Positions 1 to 6,168 of a stretch of 10,653 nucleotides of DNA are shown in pieces. The stretch comes from Nitrospira sp. GTDB taxonomy: Bacteria > UBA9089 > CG2-30-40-21 > SBAY01. The position numbers and the translations under genes were made by a program. The notes beneath the pieces are model-generated. The model saw nothing but the letters and a program-made list of their open reading frames with translations, was not told where the DNA came from and did no database searches. Position 1 is the first letter of the stretch; the number at the start of each line of letters is the position of its first letter. The stretch is from positions 1 to 10,653 of the forward strand of contig SBAY01000246.1 of NCBI GenBank assembly GCA_005239945.1. The letters run 5' to 3'.

Positions 1-200
1 CTATGCGTGGGATTTGGTGCTGAGATGGTTGCTAACCTTTACTCAGACCAGACTTTCACTGATAAGAACTAATAAACTTGCTCGGCACACTCATTTTACG
101 TCTCCTTTTACCTTTACCCCTTTTCCCTTCATTACACCCTGAACGGTTACTGAATTCCAGAATATTACTTGGAATAAAAAATGGGGAGGTAAGACAAAAT
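1..200. other. Window edge without a recognisable gene
   Basis: I see no open frame with protein-like character on either strand. A short inverted repeat (ATTCCA at 154-159, TGGAAT at 170-175) is present, but it is not followed by a T-run in the direction of the minus-strand operon that ends at 201, so it is not a convincing terminator. Confidence 0.4.
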
Positions 201-482
201 TCAAACTTGAGACCATTTTGATGCACTCTGACACACTACTGGTTCTACCAGTCGGGAGTGGATAGGTTTTAGTCCCTTAATTCTAACATAAACTATAGGG
301 TATCCATCTTCCCTTTGCTCTTCAGCTAATCTTTTACTCCATTGATTATATTCAGCGTCTCCTTCAACCTGAAGTACTATCTGGGCATTTTTTGGTATCA
401 TGACTGCAAGGTCTTGATGCTCCATTACATATCGATCAAACTCAGTCACTAAAATAGAATTTTTCTTTTCCAAATAATCCAT
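201..482 (-). CDS. Small conserved hypothetical protein (DUF5647-like)
   Basis: A 93-residue soluble protein of unknown function. It has a charged helical start (MDYLEKKNSILVTEFDRYV, residues 1-19), then IPKNAQIVLQVEGD (about 29-42), a charged helix, and a strand YPIVYVRIKGLKP followed by SRLVEP (about 61-81). From memory, the pattern of 'P-x-NAxIVL ... VVYVRI ... SRLVxP' matches the DUF5647 family; this was not checked by search. The ATG has an AAAGGAG about 12 bases upstream, inside the end of the preceding gene, and the two genes are 7 bases apart, so they are co-transcribed. The last ten or so residues (CQSASKWSQV) look like an unconserved tail. There is no membrane segment or signal peptide. 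An antitoxin-like role is possible from the small two-gene layout, but this is inference only. Confidence 0.75.
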   Translation of the reverse strand: MDYLEKKNSILVTEFDRYVMEHQDLAVMIPKNAQIVLQVEGDAEYNQWSKRLAEEQREDGYPIVYVRIKGLKPIHSRLVEPVVCQSASKWSQV

Positions 483-489
483 TGCTTTC

Positions 490-795
490 TTACTCTCCTT
501 TCAAAAAGCTATCTCTATATTTTTCCCAATTCTCTCTAATATCTTCGTCAGCTAATACCAGTGTCTCATTAAAATTCAAGTTTATAAAAGATTTAACCTT
601 TTTACCGTCCAAATAGAAACGGTCTATATGAGTATACCCATGAGCACAATCATAACGAATTACTGGTTTCCATTTATCACCTACTTGAACTTCCAATTGA
701 ACAACAAAATCTACTACTCTTTTCTTTATGGTCTTATGCCCATGTCTCTTACGAGCACCTTCTCCTAAAGCAATAACATATTCTATTTCTGGCAC
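490..795 (-). CDS. Small conserved hypothetical protein with RYD-AHG-H-D motif (DUF7718-like)
   Basis: A 101-residue protein of unknown function and first gene of a two-gene operon. The start is GTG, supported by AAAGGAG at 803-809 with 7-base spacing; a nearby ATG is out of frame. The middle is a beta-rich stretch (VVDFVVQLEVQVGDKWKPVIRYD, interrupted by turns) leading into RYDCAHGYTHIDRF (residues 47-60), followed by a basic LDGKKVK and an acidic helical C-terminus (about 80-101). The arrangement of Arg-Tyr-Asp then His-Gly and His-x-Asp resembles the DUF7718 family and, more loosely, the strand-and-histidine core of TumE-type toxins (DUF6516). Both resemblances are from memory. The downstream 93-residue partner would then fit an antitoxin, but no activity can be claimed. 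Confidence 0.75.
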   Translation of the reverse strand: MPEIEYVIALGEGARKRHGHKTIKKRVVDFVVQLEVQVGDKWKPVIRYDCAHGYTHIDRFYLDGKKVKSFINLNFNETLVLADEDIRENWEKYRDSFLKGE

Positions 796-881
796 ATATA
801 ATCTCCTTTACACAACCTATCATTAATACCATGAAAGAGAACATATTTAATAGACTTCTTTTTAATAACTCAGCAAAATAA

Positions 882-910
882 AGTATACTAAAAATTTTGA
901 TATTAGTCAA
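882..910 (-). promoter_or_regulatory. Sigma-70 promoter of the small two-gene operon
   Basis: On the minus strand TTGACT (905-910) is followed after exactly 17 bases by TATACT (882-887). Transcription would begin near 875, giving a leader of about 80 bases before the GTG at 795. It points away from the glyA promoter, so the 796-1028 gap is a divergent promoter region. Confidence 0.7.
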
Positions 911-991
911 GTAAAAATTTGAGACCGCCACTACCTCATTTTTGAACTATGTAGTAAAACTTGGGAAATTTCTGAATTTTTATCTTTTTCC

Positions 992-1021
992 TTGACAAAA
1001 CATAGTGACTTGAATTATAAT
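992..1021 (+). promoter_or_regulatory. Consensus sigma-70 promoter of glyA
   Basis: TTGACA (992-997) and TATAAT (1016-1021) are both perfect consensus hexamers with an 18-base spacer. The expected start of transcription, six to eight bases after the -10 box, is 1027-1029, which is at the glyA start codon itself. No Shine-Dalgarno sequence lies between the promoter and the ATG. Confidence 0.8.
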
Positions 1022-1028
1022 TAATAGC

Positions 1029-2285
1029 ATGAGAAATAAATTGGAGAATTTAAAAAAGGTTGACCCGGAGATAGCCGAACTTATTCATCAGGAGGCAAGA
1101 AATGAGGTTTATAACCTGAATATGATTGCCTCTGAAAATATGGTTAGTGAGGCCGTGCTTGAGGCACAAGGTTGTCTAATGACTAATAAATATGCCGAAG
1201 GCTATCCCTATAAAAGATATTATGGGGGTTGTAGTTTTGTTGATAGGGCTGAAGAGTTGGCGATATTAAGGGCAAAGGAATTGTTTGGGGCAGAGCATGT
1301 CAATGTCCAACCACATTCCGGCTCCCAGGCAAATATGGCCGTTTATATGGCTATGTTAAAACCCGGTGATAAAATCATGGGTTTGAGTCTTTGTTGTGGT
1401 GGACATTTAACCCACGGTAGCAAGGTAAATTTCTCCGGAATTGTCTATGATGCCATTGCTTATAAAGTAAATAGGCAAACCCAGGTGTTCGATTTTGACG
1501 AATTACTAAAGATAGCCAGGGAGCACCGTCCCAAGATGATTGTCTGTGGTGCGAGTGCCTACCCAAGAACTATCGAGTTCGATAAATTCAGGCAAATTGC
1601 CTCAGAGGTTGGTGCCTATCTTTTGGCTGATATTGCCCATATTGCGGGATTGATTGCGGCTAAACTCCATCCTGACCCTATTCCTTATTGTGATTTTGTA
1701 ACGACCACCACGCATAAAACCTTAAAAGGTCCTCGCGGCGGGATGATTATGTGTAAAAAAGAGTACGCAAACTTAATAGATAAGACTATTTTCCCGGGTA
1801 TTCAGGGAGGTCCATTGATGCACATTATTGCCGCTAAGGCGGTCTGTTTTAAAGAGGCACTAACGGATGAATTCAGGAAATATCAAGCCCAAATCCTGTT
1901 AAATACAAAGGTATTAGCCTCAGAATTGATTAAACATGGTTTTAACCTGGTCTCTGGAGGAACAGACACTCACCTGCTCCTGATTGACCTTAATTCAAAA
2001 GGAATAACAGGCCAGGAGGCAGAAAAGGCATTGGAAAAGGCAGGCATTATTGTCAATAAAAATACCATTCCTTTTGATACCAAAACTCCCATGGTAACAA
2101 GTGGTATCCGGCTTGGGACACCAACTTTCACGGCAAGGGGAATGAAAGAAGAACATCTGCAACAAGTTGCTTGCTTTATTGCCGAGGTACTCAACAATAT
2201 TGGAAAAGAAGAGGTCTATGCTCAAGTAAGGGTAAAAACAAAAGAACTCTGTAGTAAATTTCTAATGTATGAAGATTTACTTTAA
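1029..2285 (+). CDS. glyA: Serine hydroxymethyltransferase
   Basis: Cytoplasmic PLP enzyme that interconverts serine plus tetrahydrofolate with glycine plus 5,10-methylene-tetrahydrofolate, the main source of one-carbon units. At 418 residues it is normal full length. Visible landmarks are IASENMVS (33-40), the YAEGYPYKRYYGG substrate/cofactor segment (55-67), the DIAHIAGL segment (201-208) with the PLP-contacting Asp and His, the TTTTHK motif with Schiff-base Lys230, and GIRLGTPT (359-366) with the arginine that binds the substrate carboxylate. All are intact, so it should be active. The ATG at 1029 is chosen because the family alignment begins within the first ten residues (ENLKKVDPEI). It has no ribosome binding site and sits at the predicted +1 of the promoter, so translation is probably leaderless. 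It is followed after 162 bases by hemB on the same strand; a functional link is not required. Confidence 0.97.
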   Translation: MRNKLENLKKVDPEIAELIHQEARNEVYNLNMIASENMVSEAVLEAQGCLMTNKYAEGYPYKRYYGGCSFVDRAEELAILRAKELFGAEHVNVQPHSGSQANMAVYMAMLKPGDKIMGLSLCCGGHLTHGSKVNFSGIVYDAIAYKVNRQTQVFDFDELLKIAREHRPKMIVCGASAYPRTIEFDKFRQIASEVGAYLLADIAHIAGLIAAKLHPDPIPYCDFVTTTTHKTLKGPRGGMIMCKKEYANLIDKTIFPGIQGGPLMHIIAAKAVCFKEALTDEFRKYQAQILLNTKVLASELIKHGFNLVSGGTDTHLLLIDLNSKGITGQEAEKALEKAGIIVNKNTIPFDTKTPMVTSGIRLGTPTFTARGMKEEHLQQVACFIAEVLNNIGKEEVYAQVRVKTKELCSKFLMYEDLL

Positions 2286-2447
2286 GGGTTAGAGGTGGAG
2301 AAAATACCTAATTCCATAATCGAGGGTAGTGCTTAGGGGATTTTCTATAACAAAGCTTCATTCCGAACACGAAAATCCAAATCCCGAATCCCGTTAAACA
2401 TAATCTTCCTGCCAATCACTAATCCATGATAGAGAAAAGGAGTTAAG
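2286..2447 (+). other. glyA-hemB spacer with weak hairpin and dispersed-repeat-like sequence
   Basis: A 162-base spacer. GGATTTTC (2338-2345) and GAAAATCC (2371-2378) could form an 8-bp stem with a 25-base loop, but no T-run follows, so it is not a clear terminator. The stretch around 2360-2395 (repeated CCGAA/AATCC words) looks like a low-complexity dispersed repeat. No convincing promoter for hemB was found; an AAAAGGAG ribosome site precedes its ATG. Confidence 0.35.
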
Positions 2448-3416
2448 ATGTATTTCCCTAAATATCGACCACGGAGATTAAGACAGAATGAAAATTTCAG
2501 GCGGATGATTCGGGAAACGAAATTATCCGTAGATGACCTGATTATGCCTTATTTTGTCGTTCATGGAAAAGGGATAAGACAGGAGATTCCTTCTCTCCCG
2601 GGCAATTTTCGCTTATCTGTAGATGAATTAATAAAGGAAGTGGAAGAAATACAAGGGCTAAATATCCCTGCTGTGTTACTTTTTGGCATACCGGCAGCCA
2701 AAGACGAATCAGGCAGTTGTGCTTATGCTGAGGATGGAATTATTCAACAGGCAACCAGGGCAATCAAAGAAAAGGTAAAGGACATAATCATCATTACTGA
2801 TGTCTGCCTTTGTGAATACACCACTCATGGACATTGTGGGACAGTAGAATCAGGCAGGGTAGTTAATGACCCGACATTAGAAATTCTATCTAAAATTGCC
2901 CTTTCGCAGGTCAAGGCAGGTTCGGATATGGTTGCCCCTTCGGATATGATGGATGGCCGGGTAAGGGCTATTCGCCAGATATTGGATGAAAATGGGTATG
3001 GGGATATTCCTATTATGTCCTATGCGGTAAAATATGCCTCTGCCTTTTATAACCCATTTCGGGAAGCTGCAGATTCTGCCCCTGCCTTTGGTGACCGAAA
3101 ATCATATCAAATGGATATGGCCAATGCAGATGAGGCATTAAGAGAGGTAAAATTAGATATAGAGGAAGGTGCGGATATAATTATGGTAAAACCTGCCCTG
3201 GCCTATCTAGATGTGCTCTATCGGGTAAAAACCCAATTTGGCTATCCAGTTGCCGCTTATAATGTGAGTGGTGAATTTGCTATGATTAAATCAGCCGCAT
3301 CTTCTGGATTACTCGATGAGAAAAAGATTGTTTTAGAGGTATTAACCTCTATCAAACGCGCAGGTGCAGATATGCTTATAACCTATTTCGCTAAGGATGT
3401 GGCTAAATGGCTATAA
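2448..3416 (+). CDS. hemB: Porphobilinogen synthase (delta-aminolevulinic acid dehydratase)
   Basis: Condenses two 5-aminolevulinate molecules to porphobilinogen, the first common step of tetrapyrrole (heme, siroheme, cobalamin) synthesis; a cytoplasmic homo-oligomer. The 322-residue length is typical. The zinc-type metal site is complete: DVCLCEYTTHGHCG carries Cys120, Cys122 and Cys130. The two active-site lysines are Lys195 (YAVKYASAFYNPFREA) and Schiff-base Lys248 (IIMVKPALAYLD). The N-terminal arm (RPRRLRQNENFRRMIRET) and the YNVSGEFAM motif (271-279) are also standard. ATG is preceded by AAAAGGAG with short spacing. The next gene starts inside the hemB terminus with a 10-base overlap, which indicates translational coupling and a shared role in heme synthesis. 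Confidence 0.97.
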   Translation: MYFPKYRPRRLRQNENFRRMIRETKLSVDDLIMPYFVVHGKGIRQEIPSLPGNFRLSVDELIKEVEEIQGLNIPAVLLFGIPAAKDESGSCAYAEDGIIQQATRAIKEKVKDIIIITDVCLCEYTTHGHCGTVESGRVVNDPTLEILSKIALSQVKAGSDMVAPSDMMDGRVRAIRQILDENGYGDIPIMSYAVKYASAFYNPFREAADSAPAFGDRKSYQMDMANADEALREVKLDIEEGADIIMVKPALAYLDVLYRVKTQFGYPVAAYNVSGEFAMIKSAASSGLLDEKKIVLEVLTSIKRAGADMLITYFAKDVAKWL

Positions 3417-4429
3417 CTTCATTAGATATAAAAATATTAGATACCCTCCAACAGGAATTTTCTGTTTGCCATCAACCATTTAAAACCTTATCCACAAACT
3501 TAGGACTAACCGAAGATGAGGTATTGAATCAAGTTTTATCATTGAAAGAACAAGGGGTTATAAGGCGAATTAGTGCCTTGTTTAATTCCAGTAAATTAGG
3601 GATGGTGACTACCCTTGTGGCCATGAAAGCCCCTGGGGATAGAATAGATTCAATTGCCGATATAATAAATGAATACACTGGTGTTACCCATCACTATGAA
3701 CGAGATAATGACTACAACCTCTGGTTCACACTCATGGCAAGCTCAAAAGAAGAACTGACAAGATTTATAGATGAAATCAAGGAGAAAACAGGAGTCAATA
3801 CCTTGTTAAATTTACCTACGCTGAGGAGGTTCAAGGTAGATACTACCTTCTGGATTCCCGGAACGCCATTGAAGCAAGACACTGTGGAAATAATTAACGA
3901 GACAAACCTCGAAAAATACGACGATAGGGACATTGACGAGACCGACAAGAAAATCTTTAAGGAGTTGGAGACACTTTCTGTGGTTATACATCCATATAAA
4001 TTAATAGCCGATAGATTAAAAATAACGGAAGATGATTTATTCCAGAGGATTTTTACCTATAAAAAATCAGGCATTATCCGCAAGATTCGGGCAGTCCTTG
4101 ACCATTATAAGATAGGGCTGGCGGAAAATGTACTTGTTGTCTTTAAAGTATCTCCTCAATCTATGCCTGAAATAGTTAATCTGCTGATTTCTTATCCACA
4201 AGTTACCCATTGCTATGAACGACAAACATATCCGGCACAAGGTTGGGAATATAATTTATTTGCTATGATTCATGGCCAGACAAAACAGGAATGCGAAGGG
4301 ATAATCTCCTTGATTTTAGAAAAGACAGGATTGCTTGAGTATAAAAAATTATACACAAAAAGGGAATTTAAGAAGGCAAATCCGAGGTATTTTGAATATA
4401 TTTCGTCGGGCTTACAATCTTCCCACTAA
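3407..4429 (+). CDS. ahbBA: Fused siroheme decarboxylase (AhbB/AhbA-type, Lrp/AsnC fold)
   Basis: A 340-residue protein made of two tandem Lrp/AsnC-like halves, each a winged-helix part plus a ligand-binding ferredoxin-like part: about 1-150 and 175-335, joined by a charged linker (155-180). AhbA and AhbB normally form a complex that decarboxylates siroheme to 12,18-didecarboxysiroheme in the alternative heme pathway; NirD/L/G/H are relatives acting in heme d1 synthesis. The first half carries VTHHYERDNDYNLWFT (93-108), typical of the AhbB side, and the second VTHCYERQTYPAQGWEYNLF (266-285) with AMIHG, which looks like the AhbA side. These enzymes are commonly mis-annotated as transcriptional regulators; context (10-base overlap with hemB) favours the enzyme. 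Which half equals which subunit is my reading from memory. AhbC and AhbD are not in the window. A heme d1 role is possible if nir genes exist elsewhere. Confidence 0.85.
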   Translation: MAITSLDIKILDTLQQEFSVCHQPFKTLSTNLGLTEDEVLNQVLSLKEQGVIRRISALFNSSKLGMVTTLVAMKAPGDRIDSIADIINEYTGVTHHYERDNDYNLWFTLMASSKEELTRFIDEIKEKTGVNTLLNLPTLRRFKVDTTFWIPGTPLKQDTVEIINETNLEKYDDRDIDETDKKIFKELETLSVVIHPYKLIADRLKITEDDLFQRIFTYKKSGIIRKIRAVLDHYKIGLAENVLVVFKVSPQSMPEIVNLLISYPQVTHCYERQTYPAQGWEYNLFAMIHGQTKQECEGIISLILEKTGLLEYKKLYTKREFKKANPRYFEYISSGLQSSH

Positions 4430-4451
4430 CCTCAATATTCCATCTAAAATT

Positions 4452-4528
4452 CGCTAATGGATGCGGAGGACAGCCGGGGATGTAAAGGTCAACAGGCAGT
4501 AAGGCTTGCTTCTCATTGCGCGTAACAT
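4452..4528 (-). pseudogene. Remnant of a NuoB/HycG-like hydrogenase small subunit
   Basis: Directly after the antiporter stop, an AAGGAG (4534-4539) and ATG (4526-4528) look like a normal gene start, but that frame ends after 22 codons. In another frame 4452-4502 reads LPVDLYIPGCPPHPLA. PVDxYxPGCPPxP is the C-terminal signature of the NuoB/20-kDa family, including small subunits of group 4 [NiFe] hydrogenases; its Cys is a ligand of the proximal iron-sulfur cluster. Everything upstream (the other cluster cysteines) and the usual C-terminal continuation are missing. I read it as a gene start joined by deletion to a scrap of the original C-terminus. The motif is short but very specific. Confidence 0.7.
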
Positions 4529-4537
4529 AATTTCTCC

Positions 4538-5734
4538 TTATTCCTCATCTATGCCCTTGGACATCAATTTATCAACCTTCTTTTTCTGAACAAGTAGATG
4601 ATGAGGTAAAAAGGCGGAATTTGCTATCAGGGTTGGGATAACAGCGCTGGCAATAACTGCCGCAACTAAGAATGAATACTGTTCCTGTGTTATTATTGCA
4701 TGTGAATATCCGTAGAGTGCTGATATTGTGCCGAAGGTAAGCCCTGTTGACATCAAAAGGGTGTAATACCATTTTTCTTTTTGCTCTTTACGAAAAATAC
4801 CAATTACCGGATAAAGGCCAAATATTTTTGAGATTACCTTGCCAATGAAAAGTACTAAAAACACGATTGGTGCACTTGCCAAAGCCCCTATTGAAACAAG
4901 CGAACCTGCCCGGATAAAATAAAATGGTGTAAGAAAACCAACGGTTAATGTCCGAAGCCTTCTTACCCATTGATGTTCTTTGGATGCAAATTCAGCCAGA
5001 ATCATACCGGCAATATACGCCGGTAATACTGCCTCGCTTCCGGACCAAAGAGCAAGAGAGCCAAGTCCAAAAAGCACAAATACTACCCACTTTGCCCGGA
5101 TAGCCGCAGTCTTATTTCCATAGACCTTCGTCAAAAATGAGGTTGCGACAGGAAAAATCGCAAATATAATAACGCTTACTGCGATAAAAACGATTGTTTT
5201 GTAGTTAAACGGTGCAAAAAGAAGTCCAAGAACGATAACTGTTCCAAGGTCATTAATAAAGCAGGCACCTAATATCCCCTTGCCGAACTCCGTCCTGTTA
5301 AATCCAGTCTCAAGCATTACCGCATAAACAACCGCCATGGAGGTAGTGGAAAGGGCAATACCCGCTAACCAGCTTGCCTGAATATTCCAATGAAGAATAA
5401 AACGGGCAAAGGCAGTACACCCCAAAAATGGTGACAGAAATCCAATGATACCAACAACAATGACCTCTTTCCATTTTGTGTGAATTACCTTTGGGTCAAG
5501 CTCGGCACCTGCTAAGAAAGTAAGCAATATCGCCCCTGTCGAGGCAAGGAAACGGAGCCACTCAAGGTTACTTCCAAAGGCATTAGGACCAAGAAAATGG
5601 CTAATGATATTAGCCGCAATAACGCCGATACATATTTCAACAAGTGCAATCGAAATTTTTAAATGATGGGCAATAATTGCTGAAACTACAGCCAGCCCTA
5701 ACCACATCGTAGCAATCGTATAAATTTTCTCCAT
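4538..5734 (-). CDS. CPA2-type cation:proton antiporter (Na+/H+ or K+/H+)
   Basis: A 398-residue polytopic inner-membrane protein with about 11-13 hydrophobic segments, expected to exchange Na+ or K+ for protons. Residues 123-140 (LAGIALSTTSMAVVYAVM) match the unwound TM4 region and FINDLGTVIVLG (159-170) the ion-binding TM5. Position 161-162 is Asn-Asp rather than the Asp-Asp of NapA/NhaA, which in this superfamily often goes with electroneutral exchange. Lysines 299 and 303 (GKVISK) lie in a late membrane segment where NapA-type proteins carry a functional lysine. There is no C-terminal RCK/TrkA domain, unlike KefB/C; the protein ends in a short charged tail. AAGGAG at 5745-5750 supports the ATG at 5732-5734. 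This site and start lie inside the decayed tail of an upstream hydrogenase gene, so its origin may be tied to the loss of that cluster. The ion specificity cannot be read from sequence. Confidence 0.88.
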   Translation of the reverse strand: MEKIYTIATMWLGLAVVSAIIAHHLKISIALVEICIGVIAANIISHFLGPNAFGSNLEWLRFLASTGAILLTFLAGAELDPKVIHTKWKEVIVVGIIGFLSPFLGCTAFARFILHWNIQASWLAGIALSTTSMAVVYAVMLETGFNRTEFGKGILGACFINDLGTVIVLGLLFAPFNYKTIVFIAVSVIIFAIFPVATSFLTKVYGNKTAAIRAKWVVFVLFGLGSLALWSGSEAVLPAYIAGMILAEFASKEHQWVRRLRTLTVGFLTPFYFIRAGSLVSIGALASAPIVFLVLFIGKVISKIFGLYPVIGIFRKEQKEKWYYTLLMSTGLTFGTISALYGYSHAIITQEQYSFLVAAVIASAVIPTLIANSAFLPHHLLVQKKKVDKLMSKGIDEE

Positions 5735-6155
5735 TTCTTGATAACTCCTTTTTTACAAATCATGCCCGCAATATGAACAGCCACCTCGTGAATCTCTTCA
5801 CCCTCAACTTGAAAATACGGGGTTTGATTAGTTCTCTGTCCCCGAACAGGCTTTAACCAGGGATGTCCTTGCGGCACTATTCCATATTGCTCAAATATCT
5901 CGCGTTCAAACAAGTGTGTCTGGGGACAATCAATGGTCAGAGAGGGATAACTTTCCTTGACATCTGTGAAGAGGCAAGAGAACGTGCCTGTATCTCATGG
6001 GCAAGAATTGCCAACAAACGGATTTTTTTATCTGAAATCGGCTTTCCAAAGAAGGCGACAACTCTTGCACCACCACAAATCTCTTCCTTAAACCCAGCCC
6101 AAGCCAGATGGGGAATCTCCTCAAGATGAATAGGTTCGCCATTACAAATTATTAT
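5698..6155 (-). pseudogene. Frameshifted, truncated NuoC/HycE-like (30-kDa domain) hydrogenase subunit
   Basis: Two frames together rebuild the N-terminal 30-kDa domain of a fused NuoC-NuoD protein such as HycE/HyfG. From 6155 to about 5961 one frame reads NGEPIHLEEIPHLAWAGF, then GGARVVAFFGKP and LAILAHEI, and stops at 5937-5939. From 5958 on, the frame shifted by one base continues ESYPSLTIDCPQTHLFERE, then IFEQYGIVPQGHPWLKPVR and FQVEGEEIHEVAV. A one-base loss at 5959-5960 joins them exactly. The end of the match (about 5761) is where the 49-kDa catalytic domain should begin with GPVHAG; instead the frame runs into the antiporter start and stops at 5698. The start is also damaged: only ATA/ATT codons occur in frame before NGEP. 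An intact relative would be a subunit of a group 4 membrane [NiFe] hydrogenase or similar complex. No function is expected now. Confidence 0.85.
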
Positions 6156-6168
6156 TTAAATCCTCTAT

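Noticed and set aside
154..175. ATTCCA/TGGAAT inverted repeat as terminator of the minus-strand operon
   Set aside because: The T-rich tract lies before, not after, the stem in the direction of transcription.
207..926. Direct repeat TTGAGACC at 207-214 and 919-926 flanking the small two-gene module, as a possible target-site duplication
   Set aside because: An 8-base repeat is expected by chance in a window this size, the flanks do not match further, and one copy lies inside coding sequence.
3407..4429. Protein read as an Lrp/AsnC transcriptional regulator
   Set aside because: Two tandem halves with the decarboxylase-type H-x-Y-x-R and YN(L)-aromatic motifs, and the overlap with hemB, fit the siroheme decarboxylase group better than a DNA-binding regulator.
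5959..5960. Programmed -1 frameshifting to explain the split NuoC/HycE-like frames
   Set aside because: There is no X-XXY-YYZ slippery heptamer at the junction, the start codon is also lost and the catalytic domain is missing, so decay is the simpler reading.
5863..6129. Plus-strand open frame of 88 codons over the hydrogenase relic
   Set aside because: It has no ribosome site, and the minus strand encodes recognisable 30-kDa-domain sequence in two frames across the same bases.
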